A stretch of DNA of 64,000 bases from JACKDX01 sp964640175. GTDB lineage: Bacteria; Myxococcota_A; Polyangia; Polyangiales; GCA-016699535. The stretch lies in assembly GCA_964640175.1 (NCBI GenBank), contig CAZXFW010000008.1:62001-126000 (forward strand), read 5' to 3'. The notes under the pieces are model-generated. The model did not search any database and was not told where the DNA came from. It saw only the letters and a list, made by a program, of their open reading frames with translations. Positions 44,986-54,207 of the stretch are shown here, one piece after another. The translations under genes were made by a program, and so were the position numbers. Numbering within the stretch: the stretch's first letter is position 1; every line of letters starts with the position of its first letter.

Positions 44986-45854
44986 GGGACCATCGTTGCC
45001 CGCGGCTCACCGTATGCATCTTGCGATGCCGCTTTTAGCAATAGCACGCTGTCTTCCAAAGACGATTCTGGATAAGACGAAATCCCGATGTGAAGCCTAG
45101 GAACAGATTGCGATGCAGTTACAATCAATGCCATTCTCTCATTCAGGATACGTTGTCGGAGTGCTTGCGCACCCGCTAAGTCGGTTTCAGGCAAGAGAAT
45201 CGTAAACTCGTCGGCATGGGAACGAAAAATTTGATCTGCACCACGAAGCCTTGAGCGTAACTCTTGCGCTATCATCACCAAGATCTCATCGACGCCCTGC
45301 GCGCCTCCTGCATGGGCCATCTCTGGAAGGTTTACAATACCAATCACCATACACGAAAGCGCATGCCCATACCGCTGTGCGCGCGTATGTTCATAGTGAA
45401 GACTCATCCGCAATTGGTCCGCTCGACTGGTGTCCGTCAGCTCATCCAACATATCCAAAGGGGCAACTGACACGCGTCCACCCACAGCATGGCTACCAAG
45501 CACATGTCGCACACGTTGCTGGATTTCAAATACTCGGTAGGGCCGCACAATAAAATCCAACGCACCTAGTTTAAGCGCTTGCTGACATGTATCCGTACTC
45601 GAATCATTGGTAAGCACAATGACAGGTAACTGCGCCAGGTGATCATCTGCCTGAAGCACTTGCATTATCTCCACTGCATTGACGGGACAAGCCACATCTA
45701 ACAACAAAAGCCGGGGCCGATGACGTGCAATCGCATCAAGCACCTGTTCCTCTTTGGATACAGTCAAAACGTCGTGCCCGAGCGACTCACACGCTTCCTG
45801 TACAAGCCTCAAATTGAACGGGTCTGCATCGGCCACCAAAATCAGCGTTCTCAC
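44982..45854 (-). CDS. Response regulator with degenerate GGDEF domain
   Basis: The 290-residue protein has a receiver (about 1-120) with Asp53 (LLLLDVACP) and Thr in VIVLTND, but Arg replaces the conserved Lys (FIVRPYR). A GGDEF domain follows (about 150-280) whose active loop is HADEF at 213-217, so both catalytic glycines are lost and cyclic-di-GMP synthesis is unlikely. The RxxD inhibitory site is not clear. It may act as a receptor or scaffold like other degenerate GGDEF proteins. It starts at GTG, only 14 bases from the divergent rsmB. Confidence 0.85.
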   Translation of the reverse strand: MRTLILVADADPFNLRLVQEACESLGHDVLTVSKEEQVLDAIARHRPRLLLLDVACPVNAVEIMQVLQADDHLAQLPVIVLTNDSSTDTCQQALKLGALDFIVRPYRVFEIQQRVRHVLGSHAVGGRVSVAPLDMLDELTDTSRADQLRMSLHYEHTRAQRYGHALSCMVIGIVNLPEMAHAGGAQGVDEILVMIAQELRSRLRGADQIFRSHADEFTILLPETDLAGAQALRQRILNERMALIVTASQSVPRLHIGISSYPESSLEDSVLLLKAASQDAYGEPRATMVP

Positions 45855-45868
45855 GATTCTGATCTATC

Positions 45869-47215
45869 ATGCCCAAGCGTGCTACACCAAGCTTCATGGT
45901 CGAACCCACCGCCCGCTCTGTGGCCGTCGAAGTGCTCTATCGCGTTGAAAAAGGCGCGTATGCAACGCCTTTGCTCGATGCAGAGCTACGCAAAGCCAAG
46001 CTAAGCCAGGAACAGGCCGCCCTCGCCACCGAGATCACCTACGGCACGTTACGGGTATTGCCACATTTGGATGCCGTCATTGCTACCTATGCGCGTCAGT
46101 CGCGCCCGATAGATGCGTTCGCCAAAGCATGCCTACGAACTGCCATCTTTCAATTGCTTTATCTTACCCACAGTGCATCCCACGCCGTGGTCAATGATGC
46201 CGTCAGCATGGTCCGCACCAAACGGGACAGTAAACTGGCTGGGTTTGTGAATGCCGTGCTTCGAAACATTCTCCGACATAAGTCAGATCATGCTCCCGGC
46301 CATGGCTTTGAAGCACCCGAATGGTTTCACGCCTTATTAAAGGAATCCTTGGGCTCTTCTCGCACCCAAGCCTTTCTGAACCGGCCTTTGCCTCCACCGC
46401 TATGTCTTCGTGTCAATCCTCTCTGCACCGATCGCGATACACTGTTGCAAGCCTTAAAAGCCGCCCAACCCAATGCCACGGTTACCTATGGACATGTCTC
46501 TCCTTTGGCACTCGTGGTGCAGCACGGCAAAGATCCGCGCCATTTACCAGGCTACGCCGAAGGGTGGTTTACCGTTCAGGAAGAAGGCGCACAGATCATG
46601 GGACTTCTTCTGGATGCTCAGCCTGGGGAACACATTGCAGATGCCTGTGCCGGACACGGCACCAAGACCACGCTCTTGGCACAGCATGTCGGCCCCTCTG
46701 GTCAGGTCTTTGCGTTGGACCGATACCCTCACAAACTCAACCATGTGCCGCAAGAACTTCAACGTCTTGGTATGGATGCACACAGGGTTACCACGCACGC
46801 GGTGGATCTTACCGTGGGAAATGCGGGACTGGCAGGCTCGTGTGATCGGGTGTTGATCGATCTGCCATGCACGGGGCTGGGCACCGTGCACCGAAGACCC
46901 GAGCTTTTACTTCGCCTGCACGCAGGAGATCCCGACCGACTGCAAACACTGCAACTGGCCATTGCCAAACACGCTGTTGCACTTTCCAAGCCGGGCGGCC
47001 GTATTGTACTAGGGGTGTGTTCTCCCACACACCAGGAAGGCATTGCCTTGGTGGAACGCATTGAGCAAAGCCACTCCCACCTAAAGCGCGTGCTGACCTG
47101 TCCCTTAGAGACTGTCCCTGTGGATAGCGATGGGATGGTCCGGTTAGGGCCCTGGCTTGCGCCTGGCGATTATGGCCCTGACGCCTATCAAATCATACAA
47201 TGGCAAGTGCAGTAG
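45869..47215 (+). CDS. rsmB: 16S rRNA m5C967 methyltransferase
   Basis: The 448-residue protein has an N-terminal NusB-like RNA-binding domain (ARSVAVEVLYRVEKGAYATP) and a C-terminal Rossmann methyltransferase with an SAM region (HIADACAGHGTKTTLLAQ), the catalytic-cycle Pro-Cys in LIDLPCTGLG, and a second Cys in VLGVCSPTHQEG. It methylates C967 of 16S rRNA. The start could also be ATG 45896, which would leave more room for promoters between it and the divergent GGDEF gene. Confidence 0.92.
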   Translation: MPKRATPSFMVEPTARSVAVEVLYRVEKGAYATPLLDAELRKAKLSQEQAALATEITYGTLRVLPHLDAVIATYARQSRPIDAFAKACLRTAIFQLLYLTHSASHAVVNDAVSMVRTKRDSKLAGFVNAVLRNILRHKSDHAPGHGFEAPEWFHALLKESLGSSRTQAFLNRPLPPPLCLRVNPLCTDRDTLLQALKAAQPNATVTYGHVSPLALVVQHGKDPRHLPGYAEGWFTVQEEGAQIMGLLLDAQPGEHIADACAGHGTKTTLLAQHVGPSGQVFALDRYPHKLNHVPQELQRLGMDAHRVTTHAVDLTVGNAGLAGSCDRVLIDLPCTGLGTVHRRPELLLRLHAGDPDRLQTLQLAIAKHAVALSKPGGRIVLGVCSPTHQEGIALVERIEQSHSHLKRVLTCPLETVPVDSDGMVRLGPWLAPGDYGPDAYQIIQWQVQ

Positions 47216-47395
47216 CCATCCAATCCCTTAACATTCATGAAATTCTCAGTCTCACTGCAATAGTAGGATTATTGTGGCTGGAATTCCGTGGTGGTTGAAT
47301 TTCGATGGCGTTACTGATACTTTTGCGTTGGCTTAAGCGGTGCCATATTTCATGTGTTCCCGGCGTCGGGAGTGGAGAAATGGCAACGGTGACGC

Positions 47396-47473
<78 letters not shown>

Positions 47474-47498
47474 GGCGCACAACAACACAAGGAAATCC

Positions 47499-48107
47499 AT
47501 GACCAAACCCACATCCCTCATACGAGTGCTAGTCGTCGACGACGATAAAGCCATCTGTGAATACATGGAAACGTTCCTTTCCCAGGACGGATATGAAGTT
47601 AAAGTCATGGTAGATCCCATCAAAGCGGTAGAAGAGGTCCGTAAAGGAGGCTACCACCTTGTGGTGCTTGATCTCATGATGCCAGGCATGGACGGCATGG
47701 AAGTGCTCCGACACATCCGTCGCATGGACAGCGATGTTGCTGTGGTGATTTTCACAGGCCACCCATCCCTAGAAACCGCCGTGGAGTCTATGAAACTTGA
47801 AGCCGTAGACTACGTGAAAAAGCCATTTGATCCCGAAACCTTCCGAGAGGTGCTTGATCGGGTCATGCGCAAAAAAGGCCTATCCCGCAACCCGGAAGAC
47901 AGCCTACATCGGATCATCGGAGAAACCATTCGCAAGCTACGCAAAGAACGTGGCCTAACACTTAAACAACTGGCTCGCAGGACCAGCCTGTCTGTTTCGT
48001 TGCTGTCACAAATCGAACGCGCCGAGTCCAGTGCCTCCATTGGGTCACTCTATAAAATTGCATCGTCGCTTGATGCCAAGGTGCAAGATTTGTTTGGGGA
48101 TTACTAA
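47499..48107 (+). CDS. Response regulator fused to XRE-type HTH
   Basis: The 202-residue protein has a fully canonical receiver (about 8-125): acidic pair VVDDDKA, phospho-Asp in VVLDLMMPGMDG, FTGH and the Lys in YVKKPFD. After a short linker comes an XRE/HTH_3 domain (about 140-200, LRKERGLTLKQLARRTSLSV and LLSQIERAESSASI). This output type is uncommon; most bacterial regulators use OmpR, NarL or Fis helices. ATG 47499 follows AAGGAAA, 27 bases after tRNA-Pro. No cognate kinase is adjacent. It likely binds DNA through the XRE domain when phosphorylated. Confidence 0.88.
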   Translation: MTKPTSLIRVLVVDDDKAICEYMETFLSQDGYEVKVMVDPIKAVEEVRKGGYHLVVLDLMMPGMDGMEVLRHIRRMDSDVAVVIFTGHPSLETAVESMKLEAVDYVKKPFDPETFREVLDRVMRKKGLSRNPEDSLHRIIGETIRKLRKERGLTLKQLARRTSLSVSLLSQIERAESSASIGSLYKIASSLDAKVQDLFGDY

Positions 48108-49678
48108 CGAACCTCTTTGAGCTCGTCTCGAAGCACTTGATTGTAAAGCCAGGGCTCGGTTTGTGCGGCAATGCGATCCGCCAAAGCCGTCAAGCCCAAT
48201 GCCTTGGCCATTTCAATCAGCCGGATGCGCGCGGCAAGGTCTTCAGGGGCACGCGCGATATACTGACGCAAAAGAGCCACTGCTTGGGTACGATGGTTCG
48301 TGTTCCACAGTCGCTCTGTCCGGACTCGAATGCGTACATCTTCCGATAACTGAATCGCGTCGGCCGCTTCAATCGCACCATACACCTGCTGGGCAGCTTT
48401 ACGTTCGTTGCCCAACTCAAGCAGCTTGGCGCGTTCAGCCATGTAACGCGCATCTGGAACATCTTCATAAAGACTTAGCGCAGATTCCAAACCGATGTAC
48501 TTCAGTCTTAAATAAGCCAACGCACTGCGCAGCTCATGAGCCTCGGGCATCAAGGTAAGCCCGTGCTGTAAGACTTCCAAGGCAAGAGAATCGGATCCTC
48601 GACCTTGAAAAACCTTGGCAAGCTTTAAACGTGCGGCCACAAAATCCCTGGACCCAGGAGGCACCTTGGCAAAATCCCTGGCTGCATTCAAAGGTTGGTT
48701 TCGTTGTAATAGGCAAAGCCCGTGCACATACCGCGCTTCGCTATCAGAAGAACGCGTACTCAACGCTACTTCTGTAAGCTCCGTGGCGCGTACAGGTAAT
48801 CCAACTTCCAAAAACAACCGCGCCGTCGTGACAACGCCTCCAAAACGATCTGGTGAGGATGTCACCAAAATAGCACGTGCTCGCTTAAGATTTCCTGCCG
48901 CTATTAAAGCCTGTACGCGTAGCACCTCGTCTGGCTCACTGCGACTTACTTTATCCAGCAAGCGTGCCGCAAGCGCTGGCGCGTCGCTTGTATATGCCTC
49001 TTTGGCGAGCTCTCTTACTTCGTTGGCACGTGCAGGTGCGGCATCCAACAACACTTCCGCTGCCTGACTTGCAGAATCAATGTCCTTGGATTGAACCGCA
49101 GCAAGCAACTTGGCTCGCGCCGCCTCAGAAGCCTGACTTCCTGTACGCTCTAGATACGCCTCCAAGACGACATCTGCTCGCAACCCTGCCCCATGATTAC
49201 GAAGCAGTCGCGCCAACCCAATGGGCGCCTCCCCAGCGAGCGGTGCAGCTTCCTCAGCACGTGTATACGCATCAATTGCAACCAGCGTCTGGCCTTGCTT
49301 TTCTGCAAGCTGAGCTCTGACAAGCCACAATGCCTCAGCGTCCGGATCTTTTTTTAATGCGTCTTTTAGCGTTCGATCGGCGCTTTTCAGTTGGCCCATA
49401 TGCATCAAACACTCTGCCATACGTGCTGCAAGGTAAGGATCCTCTGATCCATCATCCCAGACTTGTTCAAATGCCTCCAAAGCCGACGTATAGTTGCCTC
49501 GCGAAAAAAAGAGTTCAGCTTGTAAATAGGCCTCATAGGATTCTGCGGGCACATAGGCACCTAGACGTCGCTCACCTCCAAGGTAACGGACAAGGTGAGG
49601 CTCGGTATGCGCCTGACATGCACAACCCAACAAGACCGCGACTCCCAAAACTGCCCTGATATGTGTCCGCCACCCCAT
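48104..49678 (-). CDS. TPR-repeat lipoprotein
   Basis: The 524-residue protein has a signal ending in VLLGCAC and then tandem TPR-type helix pairs across nearly its whole length (AELFFSRGNYTSALEAFEQV, AECLMHMGQLKSADRTLKDA, and further copies). TPR lipoproteins scaffold envelope complexes; the partner here is unknown. It is divergent from the Fe-S oxidoreductase (59 bases) and overlaps the receiver-XRE gene tail-to-tail by four bases. Confidence 0.8.
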   Translation of the reverse strand: MGWRTHIRAVLGVAVLLGCACQAHTEPHLVRYLGGERRLGAYVPAESYEAYLQAELFFSRGNYTSALEAFEQVWDDGSEDPYLAARMAECLMHMGQLKSADRTLKDALKKDPDAEALWLVRAQLAEKQGQTLVAIDAYTRAEEAAPLAGEAPIGLARLLRNHGAGLRADVVLEAYLERTGSQASEAARAKLLAAVQSKDIDSASQAAEVLLDAAPARANEVRELAKEAYTSDAPALAARLLDKVSRSEPDEVLRVQALIAAGNLKRARAILVTSSPDRFGGVVTTARLFLEVGLPVRATELTEVALSTRSSDSEARYVHGLCLLQRNQPLNAARDFAKVPPGSRDFVAARLKLAKVFQGRGSDSLALEVLQHGLTLMPEAHELRSALAYLRLKYIGLESALSLYEDVPDARYMAERAKLLELGNERKAAQQVYGAIEAADAIQLSEDVRIRVRTERLWNTNHRTQAVALLRQYIARAPEDLAARIRLIEMAKALGLTALADRIAAQTEPWLYNQVLRDELKEVR

Positions 49679-49737
49679 CGTTAACAGAATACTTACGAAA
49701 TCTGCGAAAAAATGGCTATCCTATTGGTAGGTCTCCT

Positions 49738-51858
49738 ATGAATCCCTCCGCGATGACTTTGCTGCTGTTGTCGTCTTTTGCCATATTTGCGTGGTCTTTT
49801 CAGCGACGTTGGGCTCTTTTGCGTACAGGTACCACAGAGCCGCGGTTTTCCATCACGCCCTTTCCTCAACTGGTAGCCCGGTTGAGGCAGACCCTGATCT
49901 ACGGGTTTGGGCAACGGAAAATGCCCTATTACCGCACCGCTGGCATTGCACATCTGTTTATTTTCTCAGGGTTCTTAGTGCTCTTACTGCGCAGTGTGTT
50001 GCTGTGGGGACAAGGATACGATGCTGGGTTCGACCTCTGGGGAATCCTGGCCAAGGGCACATGGCTGGGCGATGGCTACAACGTACTGAAAGATGTGTTT
50101 GCGGTCTTGGTGATCCTAGGCGCCGGGGTCTTTGTATATTACCGGACGATTGCTCCCCAGAAGCGCATGTCATTAAGCGCAGAGGGCCTCATCATTCTTT
50201 TCATCATCATTACCATGATGGTAGCCGACATTGTATATGATGCCACAAGGCTCTTACTGGAAGCATCCAAACACGAGCATCCAGTGCAACTTTACGTCCT
50301 TGAACCTGCAGGGTCGATCGTAGCGCTTGGGCTTGATCAATTTCACTTCAGCGATACGACGCTACGCGTGCTTCACCACGTTGGGTTTTGGTGGCATGCA
50401 AGCTTTGTATTATTTTTTCTAAACCTACTTCCTTATTCCAAACATTTCCATGTCATCACTGCGATTCCAAACGTGTTTGCGGCAAGCGATTTGCCTCGCG
50501 GTATGTTACCCAAAATCGAAGATCTTGAAGGTCGAGTCGAACGTGAAGAGCCCTTAGGCTTTCGCACGATTACTGATTTGAGCTGGAAAGACATGCTTGA
50601 TCTGTACACCTGCACAGAATGCGGTCGCTGCAGCGATCACTGTCCCGCTTATCTCACGGATAAGAAATTATCCCCCAAACACTTAACCATTGCACTACGC
50701 GATCATCTGTATGACAGCGAATCGCACTTGATTAAAGATGACACGGCTTCGTTAGAAACGCTGGGCCTATCGTGTCAAACACAAGCCTCTTCCAATCCAA
50801 TCGAGGGGAACCCTCCTTCGGAGGCTTATTTTCGAGCCTCAAAACCGTTGGACCTCGTCCCAGGCATCATTCATCCTGATGTCATTTGGGCCTGCACCAC
50901 CTGTCGCGCCTGCGAACAAGAATGCCCCGTCAACATCTCTTATGTCGACAAAATCATCAAACTACGTCGCGAAAAAGTCATGTTGGATGCGGCTTTCCCC
51001 AGCGAACTTCAAAAACCTTTTAATGGCATCGAAACACAGGCCAATCCTTGGAACCTTGCTGCCAACGACCGCCCCGCCTGGGCTCAAGGACTGGAAGTGC
51101 CCCTCATGTCAGAGCATCCAAACGCCACTGTCCTTTATTGGGTAGGCTGTGCGGCAAGTTATGACGAACGCGCAAAAAGAATTGCTCGCGCCACAGTGAA
51201 ATTGTTCAAACATGCCAACGTCGACTTCGCTATTTTAGGCCAAAAAGAACGTTGCACCGGAGATCCCGCAAGACGCGCAGGCAATGAGTACTTGTTTCAA
51301 ATTCAAGCCGAAACCAACGTAGAAACCCTCAAGGAATGTAACGCGGAACGCAAAACGATTGTCACGACGTGCCCGCACTGCTTCAACACCCTCCACAATG
51401 AATATCCCCAATTCGATGGGCATTTCAAAGTCGTCCATCACACCGACTTTCTCTTGGACTTAATGATGGAACGAAAACTCATACCCACTAAGCCTGTTTC
51501 TGCAGTCGTAGCGTTTCATGATAGCTGCTACCTGGGCCGCTATAACGACATTTATGAATCACCTCGCCAGATTCTGACATCCATTCCTGGCGTTGAATTG
51601 CGCGAGGTACCTCACTGGAATCGAGAGCGTGGATTGTGCTGTGGAGCTGGAGGAGCTCAAATGTTCATGGAAGAACAAAACGACAACCGCGTCAATAACA
51701 AACGCACTTTGCAGTTGCTTGATACCGGTGCAACCACCATTGCTACAGCATGTCCTTTTTGTGTCACGATGATCCAAGATGGGCTCAAGGCCGTCGACAA
51801 AGAAGAGACCGTCCAAAACATGGATGTGGCCGAGGTGCTTGAACGTTCGGTCTTATAG
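49738..51858 (+). CDS. Membrane Fe-S oxidoreductase, ETF:menaquinone oxidoreductase-like
   Basis: The 706-residue protein has an N-terminal membrane part with four to six helices and several His residues (about 1-250), a ferredoxin domain with two 4Fe-4S motifs (TCTECGRCSDHCP, TTCRACEQECPV), and two C-terminal CCG domains (CTGDPARRAGN with TTCPHCF; LCCGAGGAQMF with ATACPFC). This layout is that of EMO, the membrane enzyme that takes electrons from ETF during fatty-acid oxidation into menaquinone; HdrDE-type relatives look similar. ATG 49738 is used because upstream in-frame codons overlap the TPR gene. The link to beta-oxidation is supported by two thiolase genes nearby. Confidence 0.85.
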   Translation: MNPSAMTLLLLSSFAIFAWSFQRRWALLRTGTTEPRFSITPFPQLVARLRQTLIYGFGQRKMPYYRTAGIAHLFIFSGFLVLLLRSVLLWGQGYDAGFDLWGILAKGTWLGDGYNVLKDVFAVLVILGAGVFVYYRTIAPQKRMSLSAEGLIILFIIITMMVADIVYDATRLLLEASKHEHPVQLYVLEPAGSIVALGLDQFHFSDTTLRVLHHVGFWWHASFVLFFLNLLPYSKHFHVITAIPNVFAASDLPRGMLPKIEDLEGRVEREEPLGFRTITDLSWKDMLDLYTCTECGRCSDHCPAYLTDKKLSPKHLTIALRDHLYDSESHLIKDDTASLETLGLSCQTQASSNPIEGNPPSEAYFRASKPLDLVPGIIHPDVIWACTTCRACEQECPVNISYVDKIIKLRREKVMLDAAFPSELQKPFNGIETQANPWNLAANDRPAWAQGLEVPLMSEHPNATVLYWVGCAASYDERAKRIARATVKLFKHANVDFAILGQKERCTGDPARRAGNEYLFQIQAETNVETLKECNAERKTIVTTCPHCFNTLHNEYPQFDGHFKVVHHTDFLLDLMMERKLIPTKPVSAVVAFHDSCYLGRYNDIYESPRQILTSIPGVELREVPHWNRERGLCCGAGGAQMFMEEQNDNRVNNKRTLQLLDTGATTIATACPFCVTMIQDGLKAVDKEETVQNMDVAEVLERSVL

Positions 51859-51882
51859 AGGTAGTTCTCAGGTTGGAGAGCT

Positions 51883-52290
51883 GTGTTGACCTTGACATCT
51901 ACTGCGGGTGGGTACGGACTAATGCTACTACAAAGCCTGTGTGCCTTGGCAGCATTTGGTGTGATTGCATGGATTCTTGTGCGTTGGAGCTCAGGAACAT
52001 TGCAAAGACGCTCTCTATCCCAAGGGCATGTGCACGTACTGGAACGTATTCCACTCGATGCCCGACGCTTCCTTTATCTGGTGCGTTGCGGCGATCGGGT
52101 GCTTTTGCTCGGCGCCAGCGACAATGCTGGGCCTCATGTACTCACGGAGTTTGCTGCAGAAAGCCTACCCCACGTCACCGTTCAGCAAGCACAACACTTC
52201 GGAACGATTCTTCAGCGTTTGCGGAGCAGCGGAAGTACAGCCACGCCAACACCTTCAGAGTCCACTGACACACAGAAGGAGTCTTCATGA
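51883..52290 (+). CDS. fliO: FliO-like export-apparatus protein
   Basis: The 135-residue protein has one N-terminal membrane segment (LLQSLCALAAFGVIAWILV) and a cytoplasmic part with the FliO pattern HVLERIPLDARRFLYLVRCG and VLLLGAS, then a Ser/Thr-rich tail. FliO assists assembly of the FliP pore in flagellar export. It starts at GTG 51883 with GGAGAG upstream and overlaps fliP by four bases. No other flagellar or type III gene is in the window. Confidence 0.8.
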   Translation: MLTLTSTAGGYGLMLLQSLCALAAFGVIAWILVRWSSGTLQRRSLSQGHVHVLERIPLDARRFLYLVRCGDRVLLLGASDNAGPHVLTEFAAESLPHVTVQQAQHFGTILQRLRSSGSTATPTPSESTDTQKESS

Positions 52291-52955
52291 CCTCAATGCC
52301 TATGAACACGGTGTTATTCTTTGCAGCACTTTCATTGCTCCCGTTGGTGTTCATGACAGCGACCAGCTTCGTTAAGATCTCCGTGGTATTTTCCATCCTT
52401 CGGAACGCGTTAGGCACAGGACAAGTGCCCTCGGGCCTGATTGTGGCAGCGCTCTCAGCCATTCTCAGCCTGTACGTTATGGCGCCGGTTGGTTCACAAA
52501 TGCTTCAGGCTGCCGCTTCCCCTGCCATGTCCGTCAACTGGAACGCGCCTTTAGGCCCTGGCAGTTTGGGTGCATTGCAACGAACAGCAGAACAGATGGT
52601 GGAACCACTACGCCAGTGGCTCGAACGGCATGCCAACCCCAAAGAAACCTCTCTCTTTTTTGAGCTTGCAAAACAAGCTCGACCTGCAGAACAACGTGCT
52701 GCGCTAAGCCGCCAGGATTTTCTTGTGGTGTTTCCTGCATTTTTAATTACCGAACTCAGCGAAGCTTTTCTGATCGGGTTTCTTATTTTTCTTCCATTTC
52801 TGATTATCGACTTGGTCGTGGCAAACATTATGTTGGCCCTAGGCATGCAAATGCTCTCACCTACCAACATCTCCTTGCCATTCAAACTGCTTTTATTTGT
52901 TGCCGCAGATGGCTGGTATCTGCTTTCACGTGCTCTTTTGGCAGGCTATACTTAA
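52287..52955 (+). CDS. fliP: FliP/SctR type III export-gate protein
   Basis: The 222-residue protein shows the FliP/SctR core: VKISVVFSILRNALGTGQVP, LSLYVMAPV, the ITELSEAFLIGFLIFLPFLI helix and LGMQMLSPTNISLPFKLLLF. It has no cleavable N-terminal signal and is shorter than typical FliP, closer to the type III SctR length. It would form the pentameric pore of the export gate with FliQ and FliR (SctS and SctT), which are not here. Whether it serves flagella or a secretion system cannot be decided. Confidence 0.85.
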   Translation: MTSMPMNTVLFFAALSLLPLVFMTATSFVKISVVFSILRNALGTGQVPSGLIVAALSAILSLYVMAPVGSQMLQAAASPAMSVNWNAPLGPGSLGALQRTAEQMVEPLRQWLERHANPKETSLFFELAKQARPAEQRAALSRQDFLVVFPAFLITELSEAFLIGFLIFLPFLIIDLVVANIMLALGMQMLSPTNISLPFKLLLFVAADGWYLLSRALLAGYT

Positions 52956-52966
52956 AGACTAATCGC

Positions 52967-54202
52967 TCAACAGCGCTCAATGACCGTAGCCACGCCCATA
53001 CCACCACCAATACACAGCGTGACCAACGCAGTTGATAAATCTCGTTCTTCCAGAATATCCAATGCCGTATTGATCAACATGGCGCCCGTGGCGCCCAAAG
53101 GATGCCCTAACGCAATGGCTCCACCGTGTATGTTAACTTTGGCATGATCAAGATTAAGTTTACGCATGACTTGCAAAGGAACAACGGCAAAGGCTTCATT
53201 GATTTCCCACACGTCAATATCTTTAGGTTGCATCCCCAAACGTGCCAGCGCCTTTTGCGATGTAGGCGTTGGGGCAGTAAGCATAATCACAGGCTCACTT
53301 CCACAGGTAGCAGTTGCACGCACTTTCGCCCGCGGACGAAGCCCATGTGTTTTGGCATAGTCGCTGGATGCAAGAAGGATTGCGGCCGCACCGTCCACAA
53401 TCCCACTGGAATTGCCTGCTGTATGAATGTGATTAATCTCAGTCACCTCTGGATACCGTTTTAGCGCAAAGGCGTCCACGGTTTCCCCATGAGGACCCAC
53501 CTTGGTACTACCAAGCTCTGCAAACGCTGGCTTAAGTTCTGCAAGTGATGCCACCGTTGTCCCTGCCCGTGGATGCTCATCTTTATCCAACAGCAATTGC
53601 TGTGTTGTAGGATCGTGAATGGGAACCAAGCTTCGTTGAAATGCATCTGCATGCAGGGCTTGCTCCGCACGCTTTTGCGATTCAGCGGCAAAGGTGTCCG
53701 CATCCGTACGACTGAATCCTTCCAAGGTAGCTATTAAATCTGCACTGATCCCTTGAGGCACTTGGGCTATCCGCGTGCGTAACACAGTATTATTACCATC
53801 AATGCCACCGCCGTCAGAGCCGATCGGCACACGAGACATGCTTTCCACACCGCCCGCTACCACCAGAGATTGTTCACCAGAAGCAATGCCCATAACCCCA
53901 AAGTTAACGGCTTGCGCTCCTGACCCACAAAATCGATTCACCGTGACACCTGTGACTTGCTCTGGCCAACCTGCCGTCAACAAGCTGTGCCTCGCAATAC
54001 AGGCGCCTTGTTCATGAACTTGTGAAACACATCCCACAACCAGATCATCCACGTCTTCTTTATGGATACCTGTCCGATGCGCCAAATGATTCAGAACCTG
54101 GGCAAGCAATTCTTGCGGATGCACATTCGAAAGCGCGCCTTTCCCTGGCCGGCCACGGCCACGCGGGCTTCGCACTGCATCGATAATCCATACTTCGTTC
54201 AC
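52967..54202 (-). CDS. Thiolase (acetyl-CoA C-acyltransferase)
   Basis: The 411-residue protein has the thiolase catalytic residues: Cys in TVNRFCGSGAQAV, NEAFAVVPLQV, His in GGAIALGHPLGATGA and the second Cys in VTLCIGGGMGV. The GHPLGATG variant is common in degradative (FadA/FadI-type) thiolases. It lies five bases after the FHA-bEBP gene on the same strand, so it is probably co-expressed with or controlled by that regulator. Fatty-acid oxidation is the likely role, in line with the nearby ETF:quinone oxidoreductase. Confidence 0.93.
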   Translation of the reverse strand: MNEVWIIDAVRSPRGRGRPGKGALSNVHPQELLAQVLNHLAHRTGIHKEDVDDLVVGCVSQVHEQGACIARHSLLTAGWPEQVTGVTVNRFCGSGAQAVNFGVMGIASGEQSLVVAGGVESMSRVPIGSDGGGIDGNNTVLRTRIAQVPQGISADLIATLEGFSRTDADTFAAESQKRAEQALHADAFQRSLVPIHDPTTQQLLLDKDEHPRAGTTVASLAELKPAFAELGSTKVGPHGETVDAFALKRYPEVTEINHIHTAGNSSGIVDGAAAILLASSDYAKTHGLRPRAKVRATATCGSEPVIMLTAPTPTSQKALARLGMQPKDIDVWEINEAFAVVPLQVMRKLNLDHAKVNIHGGAIALGHPLGATGAMLINTALDILEERDLSTALVTLCIGGGMGVATVIERC

Positions 54203-54207
54203 TAGAA

